Source: CAZLIC01 sp964559535
GTDB lineage: Bacteria; Pseudomonadota; Alphaproteobacteria; Rhodobacterales; Rhodobacteraceae
Direction: 5' to 3'
DNA: 28,578 bases
Assembly (NCBI GenBank): GCA_964559535.1
Contig: CAZLIC010000055.1
Location: forward strand, 1-28,578
The notes below the pieces were generated by a model. It saw nothing but the letters and a program-made list of their open reading frames with translations, was not told the DNA's origin and ran no database searches. Shown piece after piece: positions 1 to 7,619 of this stretch; position 1 is the stretch's first letter; each line of letters begins with the position of its first letter. A program made the position numbers and the translations under genes.

Positions 1-20
1 GTTGTGGCGGTGTCTTGCGG

Positions 21-84
21 CCCCGGCGCCGGGGGGTTTCACACCCCCCGGACCCCCCGTGGGGTATTTGGGCAAGGTGAAAGG
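21..84 (+). repeat. Dispersed GC-rich hairpin repeat, copy 1
   Basis: A 14-base palindrome (21-34) is followed by a G6/C6 hairpin (31-36 with 44-49). Next comes a CGGACCCCCC stretch and a conserved tail, TATTTGGGCAAGGTGAAA (65-82). The 15 bases at 66-80 occur again exactly, in the other orientation, at 17527-17541, and a diverged copy lies at 26029-26073. The element lies beyond the 3' end of slyX, and the rest of 1-190 holds no gene I can support. It is probably a non-coding dispersed repeat that may also act as an RNA hairpin. Confidence 0.55.
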
Positions 85-190
85 CTGGGAGTGGGGGAGT
101 GCGCCACGGGGTGCGCCGGGTGGGTGTGGAAGGGCCGCGCGGCATTTGCGGCATTTGGGGACGCGCCGGGTGGCGGCGTGGCGGGTGGGC

Positions 191-391
191 CTACCAGTGC
201 GGCGGGCGCTGGTTGGGGTCGGCGGGGAGGAGCGTGTCGGCCTCGCGTTCGGCCTCGCGTGACATCAGCAGGGCCACGCGGCGTTCCAGCCGGTCGATCT
301 CGCCCGATTGCCGCGCGGCCACGTCGGACAGGTCCTCGACCGCCCGCATGAGATGCGCCACGCGCTCTTCCAACATCTGAACCCTGTCCAT
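191..391 (-). CDS. slyX: SlyX family protein
   Basis: This 66-residue protein is almost entirely one amphipathic coiled coil with heptad-like hydrophobic residues (V4, L8, V11, L14, V18, L21 onward). It ends in a proline-rich tail finishing PPHW, a typical ending for the SlyX family. The start was chosen at 391 because a purine-rich GGAAGGCAGG lies just upstream on this strand and the length then fits the family. The reading frame continues upstream as antisense to hisS, but that extension is not credible. SlyX was named from E. coli and has no established biochemical role. It is divergent from hisS, with 87 bases between the two starts. Confidence 0.85.
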   Translation of the reverse strand: MDRVQMLEERVAHLMRAVEDLSDVAARQSGEIDRLERRVALLMSREAEREADTLLPADPNQRPPHW

Positions 392-478
392 GCCCTGCCT
401 TCCTTCGCCTGCCGCTGCTTGCCGCCCTGCGGCCCATCCGATACATGGCCGCGCGATGGAATGCGAAGGGGTCGTGCC

Positions 479-2038
479 ATGGCCGCCGAAAAACCCGCCG
501 AAAAACCCGCCCGCCGCCCCAAGGCCGAGCCGCCGCGGGGGTTCCGCGACTATTTCGGCGCCGAGGTGATGGAGCGGCAGGAGATGCTGGCGACCATCGC
601 CGAGGTCTACCGCATGCACGGGTTTGACCCGCTGGAGACCTCGGCCGTCGAGACCGTGGAGGCGCTGGGCAAGTTCCTGCCCGATGTGGACCGCCCGAAC
701 GAGGGCGTGTTCGGCTGGCAGGACGAGGACGCGCAGTGGCTGGCGCTGCGCTATGACCTGACGGCGCCTTTGGCCCGCGTGGCGGCGCAGTACCGGGGCG
801 ACCTGCCCTCGCCCTATCGGCGCTATGCGATGGGGCCGGTCTGGCGCAACGAAAAGCCGGGGCCGGGGCGGTATCGGCAGTTCTATCAATGCGATGCCGA
901 TACGGTGGGGGCGCCTTCGGTGGCGGCGGATGCCGAGATTCTGGCGATGCTGGCGGGGGCCTTGTCGGCGCTGGGGTTGGGTGGGGATACGCTGATCCGG
1001 GTGAACAACCGCAAGGTGCTGAACGGGGTGATGGAGGCGGCGGGGGTGCTGGACCCGGCCGATCCTGACCGGTTCGCGGCCGAGCGGGGGATCGTGCTGC
1101 GCGCCATCGACAAGCTGGACCGGCTGGGCGAGGACGGCGTACGGGCGCTGCTGGGCGAGGGGCGGCGGGACGAGAGCGGGGATTTCACCAAGGGAGCGGG
1201 GCTTTCCGTCGGTGCGACTGATGTGATCCTCAGCTTTTTGTCTGCTGGTTTGGACCAGAACAATACTGACAGGCGTTTAGCGTACGAGCACGATCACAAA
1301 CTGCTCGGCAACTTAGACGACAGAGATCGAAGAACACTCTTCAACCTCTACGAGATTCTCCACGAAACCGTCTCAGGTGTCGAAGCGGTCGTAGAACTTG
1401 AGGAATTGGTCGGTTACTGCCGTGCATTGGGACTTGGCCCCGACCGCATAGTGATCGACCCTGCCACTGTCCGAGGCCTCGGCTACTACACCGGCCCGGT
1501 CTTCGAGGCCGAACTCACCTTTACCGTCCATGACGAAAAGGGCCGCCCCCGCCAGTTCGGCTCGGTCGCCGGTGGGGGCCGCTATGATGACCTTGTGAAG
1601 CGCTTCACCGGCCAGTCGGTGCCGGCCACCGGCATTTCCATCGGGGTGGACCGGTTGCTGGCCGCGTTGCGCGCCAAGCGCGGCGAGGCGGCGGCGGTGC
1701 AGGGGCCGGTGGTGGTGACGGTGATGGATCGGGACCGGATGGCCGACTACATGACGATGGCGGCCGACTTGCGGAACGCGGGCATAAGAGCCGAGGTGTT
1801 CCTGGGCAATCCCAAGGACTTCGGCAAGCAGATGAAATATGCCGACAAGCGCGCCTCGCCGGTGGCGGTGATCCAGGGGTCGGACGAACAGGCGCGCGGC
1901 GTGGTGGTGCTGAAGGACCTGATCCTGGGCGCGAAAATCGCGGCGGGCGCCAGTCTTGAGGAATGGAAGGCCCGGCCCGCACAGGTGGAAGTGCCGCGCG
2001 CCGATCTGGTGGCCGCCGTACGCCGCATGCTGGCATGA
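479..2038 (+). CDS. hisS: Histidine--tRNA ligase (HisRS)
   Basis: A 519-residue class II aminoacyl-tRNA synthetase that charges tRNA-His in the cytoplasm. Visible landmarks are motif 2 (RNEKPGPGRYRQFYQ, starting near residue 123), the histidine-specific loop with Arg332 (TVRGLGYYTG), the second histidine motif (GGGRYDDLVKRF) and motif 3 (TGISIGVDRLL). A C-terminal anticodon-binding domain starts near residue 410. The ATG at 479 was chosen because AAGGGG lies 7 bases upstream; the open frame extends further 5' without a good start. Its stop overlaps the hisZ start (ATGA), so it heads a hisS-hisZ-hisG operon. Bases 1201-1440 (residues about 241-321, the insertion domain) are only 52% GC, with TTA, AGA and AGG codons, against 67-75% in the flanking 60-base blocks sampled. 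That points to a mosaic gene; the frame stays intact and the catalytic motifs are present. Confidence 0.97.
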   Translation: MAAEKPAEKPARRPKAEPPRGFRDYFGAEVMERQEMLATIAEVYRMHGFDPLETSAVETVEALGKFLPDVDRPNEGVFGWQDEDAQWLALRYDLTAPLARVAAQYRGDLPSPYRRYAMGPVWRNEKPGPGRYRQFYQCDADTVGAPSVAADAEILAMLAGALSALGLGGDTLIRVNNRKVLNGVMEAAGVLDPADPDRFAAERGIVLRAIDKLDRLGEDGVRALLGEGRRDESGDFTKGAGLSVGATDVILSFLSAGLDQNNTDRRLAYEHDHKLLGNLDDRDRRTLFNLYEILHETVSGVEAVVELEELVGYCRALGLGPDRIVIDPATVRGLGYYTGPVFEAELTFTVHDEKGRPRQFGSVAGGGRYDDLVKRFTGQSVPATGISIGVDRLLAALRAKRGEAAAVQGPVVVTVMDRDRMADYMTMAADLRNAGIRAEVFLGNPKDFGKQMKYADKRASPVAVIQGSDEQARGVVVLKDLILGAKIAAGASLEEWKARPAQVEVPRADLVAAVRRMLA

Positions 2039-3126
2039 CCGCCGCCGCGGAACGCGCCATCGGCGAACGCCTGCTGGCGGCCTTTCGCGCCGAGGGCGCA
2101 GAGCCGGTGGAAACCGGGGTGCTGCAACCCGCCGGGACATTGCTTGACCTTTACGGCGAGGACATCCGCGCCCGCGCCTATGTGACCTTCGACCCGGCCG
2201 AAGGCGAAATGATGCTGCGCCCCGACTTTACCGTGCCCGTGGTTCTGGGGCACATGGCCGGGGGCGCGGAACCGGCGCGCTACTGCTATCTGGGCGAGGT
2301 GTTCCGGCGGCAGGACCGGCCCGACAGCCGCCCGCGGGAATATCTGCAGGTGGGGTTCGAACGCTTCGACCGGGACGCCACTGCCGCCGACGCGGGCGTC
2401 TTCGCCCTGTTCGCGCGGCTGCTGGCGCCCCTGGGCCTGACCCCTGTCACCGGCGACATCGGCATCCTGCTGGCGGCGGTCCAGGGCCTGACCACCACCG
2501 ATCGCCGCCGCGCCGCCCTTCTGCGCCACGTCTGGCGGCCCGCCCGGTTCCGCCGCCTGCTGGACCGGTTTGCGGGCCGCGCCGCGCCCCCGCCCGGCCG
2601 CCTGCGCCTGCTGGATCACCTGCAGACCGCCGACCCCGAAACCCTGATCGCGGCGGCAGGCCCCGCCATCGGCCTGCGCAGCGCGGCCGAAATCGCCGCC
2701 CGCGCCCGCACACTCTTGGACGACGCGAGCACCCCGCCCCTGCCCGCCCCCGAGGCGGCGCTGCTGTATGACCTCTTGTCCCTGCAGGCCCCGGCGCAGG
2801 CGGCACTTGCCCACCTGCGCGGCATCACGCCCCTGCTGCCTGCCATCGCCCCGGCGGTGGACCGTTTCGCCGCCCGCCTTGACGCCCTGCAGGCCCTTGG
2901 CATCGACACGGCAACGCTGGCCTTCGAAGCCAGCCATGGCCGCACCGCGATGGAATACTACGACGGCTTCGTGTTCAGCTTTGTCACCGCCGATCCGGCA
3001 CTTCCGCCCGTCGCCAGCGGCGGGCGCTATGATGCGCTGACGGCGGCACTGGGGCAGGGGCGGTCGATCCCGGCCGTTGGCGGCGTCATCCGCCCCGGCC
3101 TTGTCGCTGCGCTGGGGGGCCTGTGA
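2035..3126 (+). CDS. hisZ: ATP phosphoribosyltransferase regulatory subunit HisZ
   Basis: A 363-residue HisRS paralogue without aminoacylation activity. In this family it forms a hetero-oligomer with short-form HisG and confers activity and histidine feedback on the first step of histidine biosynthesis. It keeps degenerate synthetase motifs: LRPDFTVPV near residue 62, a motif 2 relic (CYLGEVFRRQ) and a GGRYDAL loop near residue 330. It lacks the C-terminal anticodon-binding domain of HisS. The start at 2035 overlaps the hisS stop by 4 bases, and the stop overlaps the hisG start, so the three are translationally coupled. Codons here favour C-ending forms more than the first half of hisS does. 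Confidence 0.95.
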   Translation: MTAAAERAIGERLLAAFRAEGAEPVETGVLQPAGTLLDLYGEDIRARAYVTFDPAEGEMMLRPDFTVPVVLGHMAGGAEPARYCYLGEVFRRQDRPDSRPREYLQVGFERFDRDATAADAGVFALFARLLAPLGLTPVTGDIGILLAAVQGLTTTDRRRAALLRHVWRPARFRRLLDRFAGRAAPPPGRLRLLDHLQTADPETLIAAAGPAIGLRSAAEIAARARTLLDDASTPPLPAPEAALLYDLLSLQAPAQAALAHLRGITPLLPAIAPAVDRFAARLDALQALGIDTATLAFEASHGRTAMEYYDGFVFSFVTADPALPPVASGGRYDALTAALGQGRSIPAVGGVIRPGLVAALGGL

Positions 3127-3830
3127 TGCTGAAGGTCGGGGTGCCCTCGAAGGGCCGTCTCATGCAGGACACATTCGACTGGTTCGGCACCCGCGGCCTG
3201 CCCATGCGCCTGTCGGGGGCCGACCGCGAATATGCGGGCGCCGTCGACGGCCTGCCGGGCGTTCAGGTGGTCATGCTCTCGGCCGGGGAAATCCCGCAGG
3301 AACTGGCCGCAGGGCGCATCCACATCGGCGTCACCGGCACCGATCTGGTGCGCGACAGGCTGGCCGACTGGCCGTCGCTGGTGGCCGAACTGGCGCCCAT
3401 GGGGTTCGGCCATGCCGACCTCGTGCTGGCCGTGCCCATGGCCTGGATCGACGTGGAAACCGCCGATGACCTGGATGCCGCCGCCGCGGCCTTCCGCGCC
3501 GCCCATGGCCACCGCCTGCGCATCGCCACCAAGTATCACCGGCTGGTGCGCGACTGGCTGACCGAACGGGGCGTGGCCGACTACGCGCTGGTGGACAGCC
3601 AGGGGGCGACCGAGGGCACGGTGAAGAACGCCACCGCCGAAGCCATCGCCGACATCACCTCCTCGGGCGAAACGCTGCGCGCCAACCACCTGAAGCCGTT
3701 GGCCGAAGGGCCGATCCTGCAAAGCCAGGCCACGCTCTTCGCCGCGCGCCGGGCCGACTGGGCGACTGTGGCCGAAGCCGCGGGGCACCTGTCGGCGCGC
3801 CTTGGACTGGCGGGCTTGCCGCCGGGCTGA
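3126..3830 (+). CDS. hisG: ATP phosphoribosyltransferase catalytic subunit, short form
   Basis: A 234-residue HisG that condenses ATP and PRPP to phosphoribosyl-ATP, the first and controlled step of histidine biosynthesis. It begins VGVPSKGRLM, the usual HisG opening, and has GVTGTDLVRD near residue 75 and the PRPP-binding stretch DSQGATEGTVKNATAEAIAD near residues 157-176. The length matches the short form, which lacks the C-terminal ACT-like regulatory domain; that explains the adjacent hisZ. The ATG at 3126 overlaps the hisZ TGA by one base (TGATG). A GTG one codon upstream (3123) is an alternative start that would add a single residue. It is the last gene of the operon and converges on the glycosyltransferase-like gene. 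Confidence 0.96.
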   Translation: MLKVGVPSKGRLMQDTFDWFGTRGLPMRLSGADREYAGAVDGLPGVQVVMLSAGEIPQELAAGRIHIGVTGTDLVRDRLADWPSLVAELAPMGFGHADLVLAVPMAWIDVETADDLDAAAAAFRAAHGHRLRIATKYHRLVRDWLTERGVADYALVDSQGATEGTVKNATAEAIADITSSGETLRANHLKPLAEGPILQSQATLFAARRADWATVAEAAGHLSARLGLAGLPPG

Positions 3831-3850
3831 AGGCCGCAAGGGCCTGTCTG

Positions 3851-3934
3851 CGTGGGACAATCATGAAAATCGGGTTAACGCGCGCCCGTAACATGTTGAT
3901 TTATAAGTATCTGCATTTTGTCCCACGGTGGGAC
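3851..3934. repeat. AT-rich block between inverted GTGGGAC repeats
   Basis: CGTGGGACAA (3851-3860) recurs as its exact reverse complement TTGTCCCACG (3918-3927). The latter also belongs to a 15-base palindrome, GTCCCACGGTGGGAC (3920-3934), giving three GTGGGAC units. Between them is a clearly AT-richer stretch containing GTTAAC, TTGATT and TATAAG. It sits in the 212-base gap between the convergent hisG and glycosyltransferase-like genes, where a promoter is not expected. It could be a remnant of a small mobile element, a regulator binding array or a small RNA promoter. I see no coding potential and no target-site duplication. Confidence 0.5.
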
Positions 3935-3983
3935 GACCCAAATCGGCACCGGATCGCACTGCGCCGGCCGGGGATGACGCGCT

Positions 3984-4023
3984 TCCCTCCCCCCTTGTTG
4001 AGAGGCGAGAGGGTGGGGGGGGC
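3984..4023 (-). terminator. Possible imperfect terminator hairpin
   Basis: A C-rich run (CCCTCCCCCC) and a G-rich run (GGGTGGGGGG) about 20 bases apart can pair imperfectly just beyond the 3' end of the glycosyltransferase-like gene. There is no clear T tract on either strand, so this may be only a GC-rich hairpin or another dispersed repeat. Confidence 0.3.
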
Positions 4024-4042
4024 TGCGCGAAAGGAACGCGGG

Positions 4043-4915
4043 CTAGAACCATTGCCCCGGTTCCATCAGGCCCAGGTCCATCAACTGCTGGCTGTGCCAC
4101 TGGAACGGCACCGAATTGCGCCAGCGGAAATCGGTCACGTCCCACTTCGACCCCGGATTGGTGCGCAAGGCCTTCGCGGTGCGAAAGCTCAGCACCGCGG
4201 TGGTGATGTTGTTGTGCCAGGGGCAGGCATAGGTGTTCATCTCTTCGTCCGACAGCGTGTAATCCTCGCGCAGCCGCAGGCCTGGCCTGGCCTTGAACAG
4301 CGCAATGCGGTCGATCTTGCGGCGGTGTTCGGGGACGTGTTCCTCGAACCGCCAGCGCAGGCCGCCGAAAAAATCATACTGCCGTTCACGGTGGCGCCCC
4401 GTGCCATCCTTTCGCGAAAGGGCATAGTAGCCCGACCGGTCCAGCAGCGCGTCGTTGCAGACGGCGTTCGGGTGGCGGTCCAGATCGCCTGCATACAGGT
4501 CGATCACATAGGTCAGGAAGGCCTCGCGCCGTTCCTCGGTGTGGAAGGCGATCATCTCGCGCACGTTGCGCGTCTCGCAGAAGGGGTGGAACAGGTATTC
4601 GGCGTTGAAGCCCCAGTACAGCCAGGTGCCCGGCATCGCCTCGATCAGGGCGTTGACGGCGCCCGTCAGGGCCCCCTCGGAGAAGACATCGTGGCGGATG
4701 CGACGCACCTGAGGGGCCAGGTCGGGCGACAGCGGCACCGCGTCATCGGCCAGAACCAGCACCTCGCGGAACCCCGCCTGCAGGTGATGCATCACCGTGC
4801 TGTCCACCTCGACATCATCTTCGGCCAGGATCACCGCCACCGGCCCCTTCACAGCGGTTCGCTTCACGCCGTCCAGAAAGGCGGCAAGTGTCTGCGTTGC
4901 CGGTGCCTGCATCAT
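4043..4915 (-). CDS. Glycosyltransferase family 2-like protein
   Basis: A 290-residue soluble protein with no signal peptide or membrane helix. The N-terminal third alternates short hydrophobic strands (GPVAVILAEDD, REVLVLADD) with helices, consistent with a GT-A type nucleotide-sugar fold. An acidic EDD cluster lies near residues 32-34, and NAEYLFHPF near residue 104. The C-terminal half is rich in aromatic, Arg and His residues (YDFFGGLRWRFEEHVPEHRR, CPWHNNITTA, WRNSVPFQWHSQQLMDLGL). Similar proteins in Rhodobacteraceae are, as I recall, annotated as family 2 glycosyltransferases; I see no textbook DxD that would fix the donor or acceptor. It is a single gene, convergent with hisG and divergent from miaB. 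ATG occurs at 4915 and again one codon later. Confidence 0.5.
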   Translation of the reverse strand: MMQAPATQTLAAFLDGVKRTAVKGPVAVILAEDDVEVDSTVMHHLQAGFREVLVLADDAVPLSPDLAPQVRRIRHDVFSEGALTGAVNALIEAMPGTWLYWGFNAEYLFHPFCETRNVREMIAFHTEERREAFLTYVIDLYAGDLDRHPNAVCNDALLDRSGYYALSRKDGTGRHRERQYDFFGGLRWRFEEHVPEHRRKIDRIALFKARPGLRLREDYTLSDEEMNTYACPWHNNITTAVLSFRTAKALRTNPGSKWDVTDFRWRNSVPFQWHSQQLMDLGLMEPGQWF

Positions 4916-5048
4916 GCCCGTTCCCCGTTTTCCGGACGTTCGCCCAAAGCGGCGCCAAGGTCAAAGGCCTGTGCGTTGCCGGGGGGGCGGCGGGGGTGTA
5001 GAAGAGCAGCCTGTTCCCGGCCCCCATGCCCCAGCCCCCGGTTCCCCG

Positions 5049-6350
5049 ATGACTGACGCCAAGAAGCTGTATCTGAAGACCTATGGTTGCCAGATGAACG
5101 TGCACGACAGCGAACGCATGGCCGAAGTGCTGGCGGCCGAGGGGTACACGCAGACCGAGGTGGCGGAAGAAGCGGACATGGTGCTTCTGAACACCTGCCA
5201 CATCCGCGAGAAGGCCTCCGAGAAGCTGTATTCCGACCTCGGGCGACTGAAGCCGCTGAAGGCCGCCAGGCCGGCGCTGAAGGTGGCGGTGGCGGGCTGC
5301 GTGGCGCAGGCCGAGGGGGCCGAGATCGCGCGGCGGGCGCCGATCGTCGATCTGGTGGTGGGGCCGCAGGCCTATCACCGCCTGCCCGAATTGCTGCGCG
5401 CCAAGGGCCGGGCGGTGGACACCGAATTCCCCCCCGAGGACAAGTTCGACCACCTTCCCGCCCGCAATGGCCAGGCCGGGCCGACCGCGTTCCTGACGGT
5501 GCAGGAAGGCTGTGACAAGTTCTGCGCCTTCTGCGTGGTCCCCTATACCCGCGGCGCCGAAGTCAGCCGCCCCGCGACCCGCATCCTGGCCGAAGCCGCC
5601 GATCTGGTGTCGCGCGGGGTGCGCGAGATCACCCTGCTGGGCCAGAACGTGAATGCCTGGCACGGCACCGGCGCCGAGGGGTTCGGCGATCTGATCCGCG
5701 CATTGGCGCGGGTTCAGGGGCTGGAGCGTATCCGCTACACCACCAGCCACCCCAACGACATGAGCGACGACCTGATCGCCGCCCACGGCGACGAGCCGAA
5801 GCTGATGCCCTATCTGCACCTGCCGGTGCAGTCGGGCAGCGACCGCATCCTGAAGGCGATGAACCGCAAGCACACGGCCGACCACTACCTGCGCCAGATC
5901 GACCGCATCCGCGCCGCGCGCCCCGACATCCTGCTGAGTTCCGATTTCATCGTTGGCTTCCCGGGCGAGACGGATGCCGATTTCGCAGCGACCATGGACC
6001 TGATCCGCGCTGTCGGCTTCGGGGCCGCGTTCAGCTTCAAGTACTCGCCCCGCCCCGGCACGCCAGCCGCCGAAAAGCCCGGCGTCCCGTCCGACGTGGC
6101 CGACGCGCGCCTGCAGGCCCTGCAGGCGCTGGTCACCCAGCAGCAGCGCGCGCGGCAGGCAGCGATGGTGGGGCAGGTGGTGCAGGTGCTGTACGAAAAG
6201 CCGGGCCGCCTGCCGGGGCAATGGGTGGGCAAGTCGGAACATCTGCACGCCGTGCATGTGCCGGACCCTGGCGGGAATCGGGGCGAGATTGTGGCCGCGC
6301 GGGTGGTGGCGACCTCGACAAATTCGCTGTCCGGGGTGCGGCTTTCGTGA
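5049..6350 (+). CDS. miaB: tRNA-2-methylthio-N6-dimethylallyladenosine synthase
   Basis: A 433-residue radical-SAM methylthiotransferase that converts i6A37 to ms2i6A37 in tRNAs reading UNN codons. The N-terminal UPF0004 domain supplies the auxiliary 4Fe-4S cluster cysteines C14 (TYGCQMN), C50 (NTCHIREKA) and C84 (AGCVAQAE). The radical-SAM motif is C155-x3-C159-x2-C162. A C-terminal TRAM domain covers about residues 365-430. The ATG at 5049 matches the usual family opening (KLYLKTYGCQMN); the open frame runs upstream without an alternative that fits. In many relatives miaB is followed closely by phoH; here two genes for secreted proteins lie between them. Confidence 0.97.
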   Translation: MTDAKKLYLKTYGCQMNVHDSERMAEVLAAEGYTQTEVAEEADMVLLNTCHIREKASEKLYSDLGRLKPLKAARPALKVAVAGCVAQAEGAEIARRAPIVDLVVGPQAYHRLPELLRAKGRAVDTEFPPEDKFDHLPARNGQAGPTAFLTVQEGCDKFCAFCVVPYTRGAEVSRPATRILAEAADLVSRGVREITLLGQNVNAWHGTGAEGFGDLIRALARVQGLERIRYTTSHPNDMSDDLIAAHGDEPKLMPYLHLPVQSGSDRILKAMNRKHTADHYLRQIDRIRAARPDILLSSDFIVGFPGETDADFAATMDLIRAVGFGAAFSFKYSPRPGTPAAEKPGVPSDVADARLQALQALVTQQQRARQAAMVGQVVQVLYEKPGRLPGQWVGKSEHLHAVHVPDPGGNRGEIVAARVVATSTNSLSGVRLS

Positions 6351-6399
6351 CACAGGACCGGGGAGGGCGGAAACGCTGCCACAATTGCCCCGCGGATTG

Positions 6400-6450
6400 T
6401 TGACGGATTCGATACAAATCATTGAAAAATCAAGATAAAACCCTAGTTAA
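6400..6450 (+). promoter_or_regulatory. Possible promoter of the OmpA-like/lipoprotein pair
   Basis: The 171-base gap after miaB contains the only AT-rich stretch nearby. It holds TTGACG at 6400-6405 and TTGAAA at 6422-6427. Poor -10 candidates are TTGAAA itself or TAGTTA at 6444-6449. The spacing is acceptable but neither -10 is convincing. Confidence 0.3.
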
Positions 6451-6521
6451 CGCTTTACAGGCGTGGCTTTCCGGTGCAAGGGTCGTGGCGAAAGTACGAC
6501 GATTTCCCGGAGGGTTCGGCG

Positions 6522-7091
6522 GTGAAGACGTGGATTGTGGCGGGATGGCGGATGGCGGTTGCGTCTGCGTTCGCGCTTGGAATGGCGCTGCCCCACGGGG
6601 CGGCCGCGCAGACAAAGCCCCAGCAGGTCGGCAAGATCGAGTGGGGTGCCTGGATTGACGACGACGGCTGCATGCACTGGTGGGCCGATGGTGGCGAAGA
6701 GGGCTACATGGTGCCCCGGCGCGATCCGAAAACCGGCAAGCCCGTGTGCCTGAAGAAGAACACCTGTCTGGTGGAAAACACCGACACGCTGTTCCCCACC
6801 GACGGGCACAAACTGACGGCCCAGGGGCGAGCGCGGCTGGAAAGCTTCTTCCGGTCGTCCGGTGCCTTCGGCTATGCCATCTACGGCCACACTGACAGCC
6901 GCGCCTCGGATGAATACAACATCCGCCTGTCGCAGCGCCGTGCGGCCTCGGTCGCCGCGGTGGCCCGTTCGGTTGGGGCGCAGGTCGAACGCGAGATCGG
7001 CTACGGCGAGCGGCAGCCCATCGCCACCAACGGAACGGCGGCCGGCATGCAGAAGAACCGTCGCGTCGAAGTCGTCTGCTACCGGTGGTGA
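6522..7091 (+). CDS. Secreted OmpA-domain protein with DGC...PVC module
   Basis: A 189-residue protein. The GTG at 6522 was chosen because GGAGG lies 8 bases upstream (6509-6513) and a signal peptide then follows directly: K2, R10, a hydrophobic core (residues 11-23) and likely cleavage after AAA29. Residues 46-76 form a short module bounded by C50 and C76, with W53, E60-G61-Y62, P65-R66, D68-P69-K70 and P74-V75. Residues 83-189 are an OmpA C-terminal domain (TLFPTDGHKLT, YGHTDSRASDEYN, LSQRRAASV, KNRRVEV), the family fold that binds peptidoglycan. There is no lipobox or beta-barrel, so it should be periplasmic or wall-associated. The next gene repeats the 46-76 module. The exact role is unknown. 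Confidence 0.85.
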   Translation: MKTWIVAGWRMAVASAFALGMALPHGAAAQTKPQQVGKIEWGAWIDDDGCMHWWADGGEEGYMVPRRDPKTGKPVCLKKNTCLVENTDTLFPTDGHKLTAQGRARLESFFRSSGAFGYAIYGHTDSRASDEYNIRLSQRRAASVAAVARSVGAQVEREIGYGERQPIATNGTAAGMQKNRRVEVVCYRW

Positions 7092-7096
7092 TCGAG

Positions 7097-7459
7097 ATGA
7101 AAACGCGTATCCTTCCCCTTGGCCTTCTGGCCGCGACGGCACTGTCCGGCTGCATCGAGGGCACCGTGCCGTACCGGGCCAGCCCGAATACGGTGATCGC
7201 CACCGCCCAGGACCTTGGCCGCGACCCGGTTGCCCTGCGCGACGGCGGCTTCGCCATCGCCTATGACCCGGACGGGTGCCAGAACTGGATCATCGACGAC
7301 GGAGTCGAGGGGTATTCCTCGCCCCGCTACGACCCGAAGTCGGGTCTGCCGGTGTGCAACAACCAGTTCCCACCGGGCGCCGTGGTCAAGGACTATCAGA
7401 CACCCGACGCCGGCATTCAGGACTATGTGCCGAACGTGAGGCGCGCGCCGTCCCAGTAA
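7097..7459 (+). CDS. Small lipoprotein sharing the DGC...PVC module
   Basis: A 120-residue predicted lipoprotein. The signal sequence is MKTRILPLGLLAATALSGC, with lipobox LSGC and lipidation at C19. The residue after it is Ile, so outer-membrane sorting would be expected by the E. coli rule. Residues 57-87 align without gaps to residues 46-76 of the preceding protein, with 19 of 31 positions identical, including both cysteines (C61, C87), W64, E71-G72-Y73, P76-R77 and D79-P80-K81. It starts 5 bases after the upstream stop, so the two form an operon. The C-terminal tail (residues 88-120) is polar and proline-rich. I know no function; context suggests an envelope partner of the OmpA-domain protein. 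Confidence 0.8.
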   Translation: MKTRILPLGLLAATALSGCIEGTVPYRASPNTVIATAQDLGRDPVALRDGGFAIAYDPDGCQNWIIDDGVEGYSSPRYDPKSGLPVCNNQFPPGAVVKDYQTPDAGIQDYVPNVRRAPSQ

Positions 7460-7480
7460 TCCGGTCAGAACATGCGCAGG

Positions 7481-7510
7481 GGGCCGCGGCGGAAACGCCG
7501 CGGCCCTTTG
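7481..7510 (+). terminator. Rho-independent terminator
   Basis: A perfect 11-bp GC-only stem (7481-7491 with 7496-7506) closes a GAAA tetraloop and is followed by TTTG. It lies 21 bases after the lipoprotein stop and separates that operon from phoH. Confidence 0.85.
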
Positions 7511-7568
7511 TCATGGCCGATGCCCGATCCGTCATCGAACCGGCACAATCCCGCGCCAGTCTGCACAC

Positions 7569-7619
7569 AGCGGCAAACATGCCGCTGGACAGGTGGCCCG
7601 CACCGGCGCAACCTGTCCA
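7569..7619 (+). promoter_or_regulatory. Two consecutive hairpins in the phoH leader
   Basis: AGCGGCA (7569-7575) pairs with TGCCGCT (7580-7586) around an AACA loop. TGGACAGGT (7586-7594) pairs with ACCTGTCCA (7611-7619) around 16 bases. Both stems are perfect, and they abut at base 7586. The second ends 13 bases before the AGAAGGAGA ribosome-binding site of phoH. This may be an RNA leader structure or, for the second, an operator. The function is inferred from position only. Confidence 0.5.

Noticed and set aside
139..156. Tandem duplication of GCGGCATTT
   Set aside because: Only two 9-base copies in non-coding DNA; likely chance or slippage.
2..351. Several short open frames near the left edge
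   Set aside because: They read through the repeat and the antisense of slyX, with Gly/Pro/Arg-rich nonsense sequence and no ribosome-binding site.
1747..2937. 396-codon open frame antisense to hisS/hisZ
   Set aside because: Covers the end of hisS and most of hisZ, and has repetitive Gly/Gln/Arg composition.
3874..3892. GTTAAC and GTAAC as a possible CtrA site
   Set aside because: The spacing and second half do not fit TTAA-N7-TTAA.
4815..6422. 535-codon open frame antisense to miaB
   Set aside because: Shadow of miaB codon bias; no motifs, and it runs through the miaB stop without any gene-like feature.
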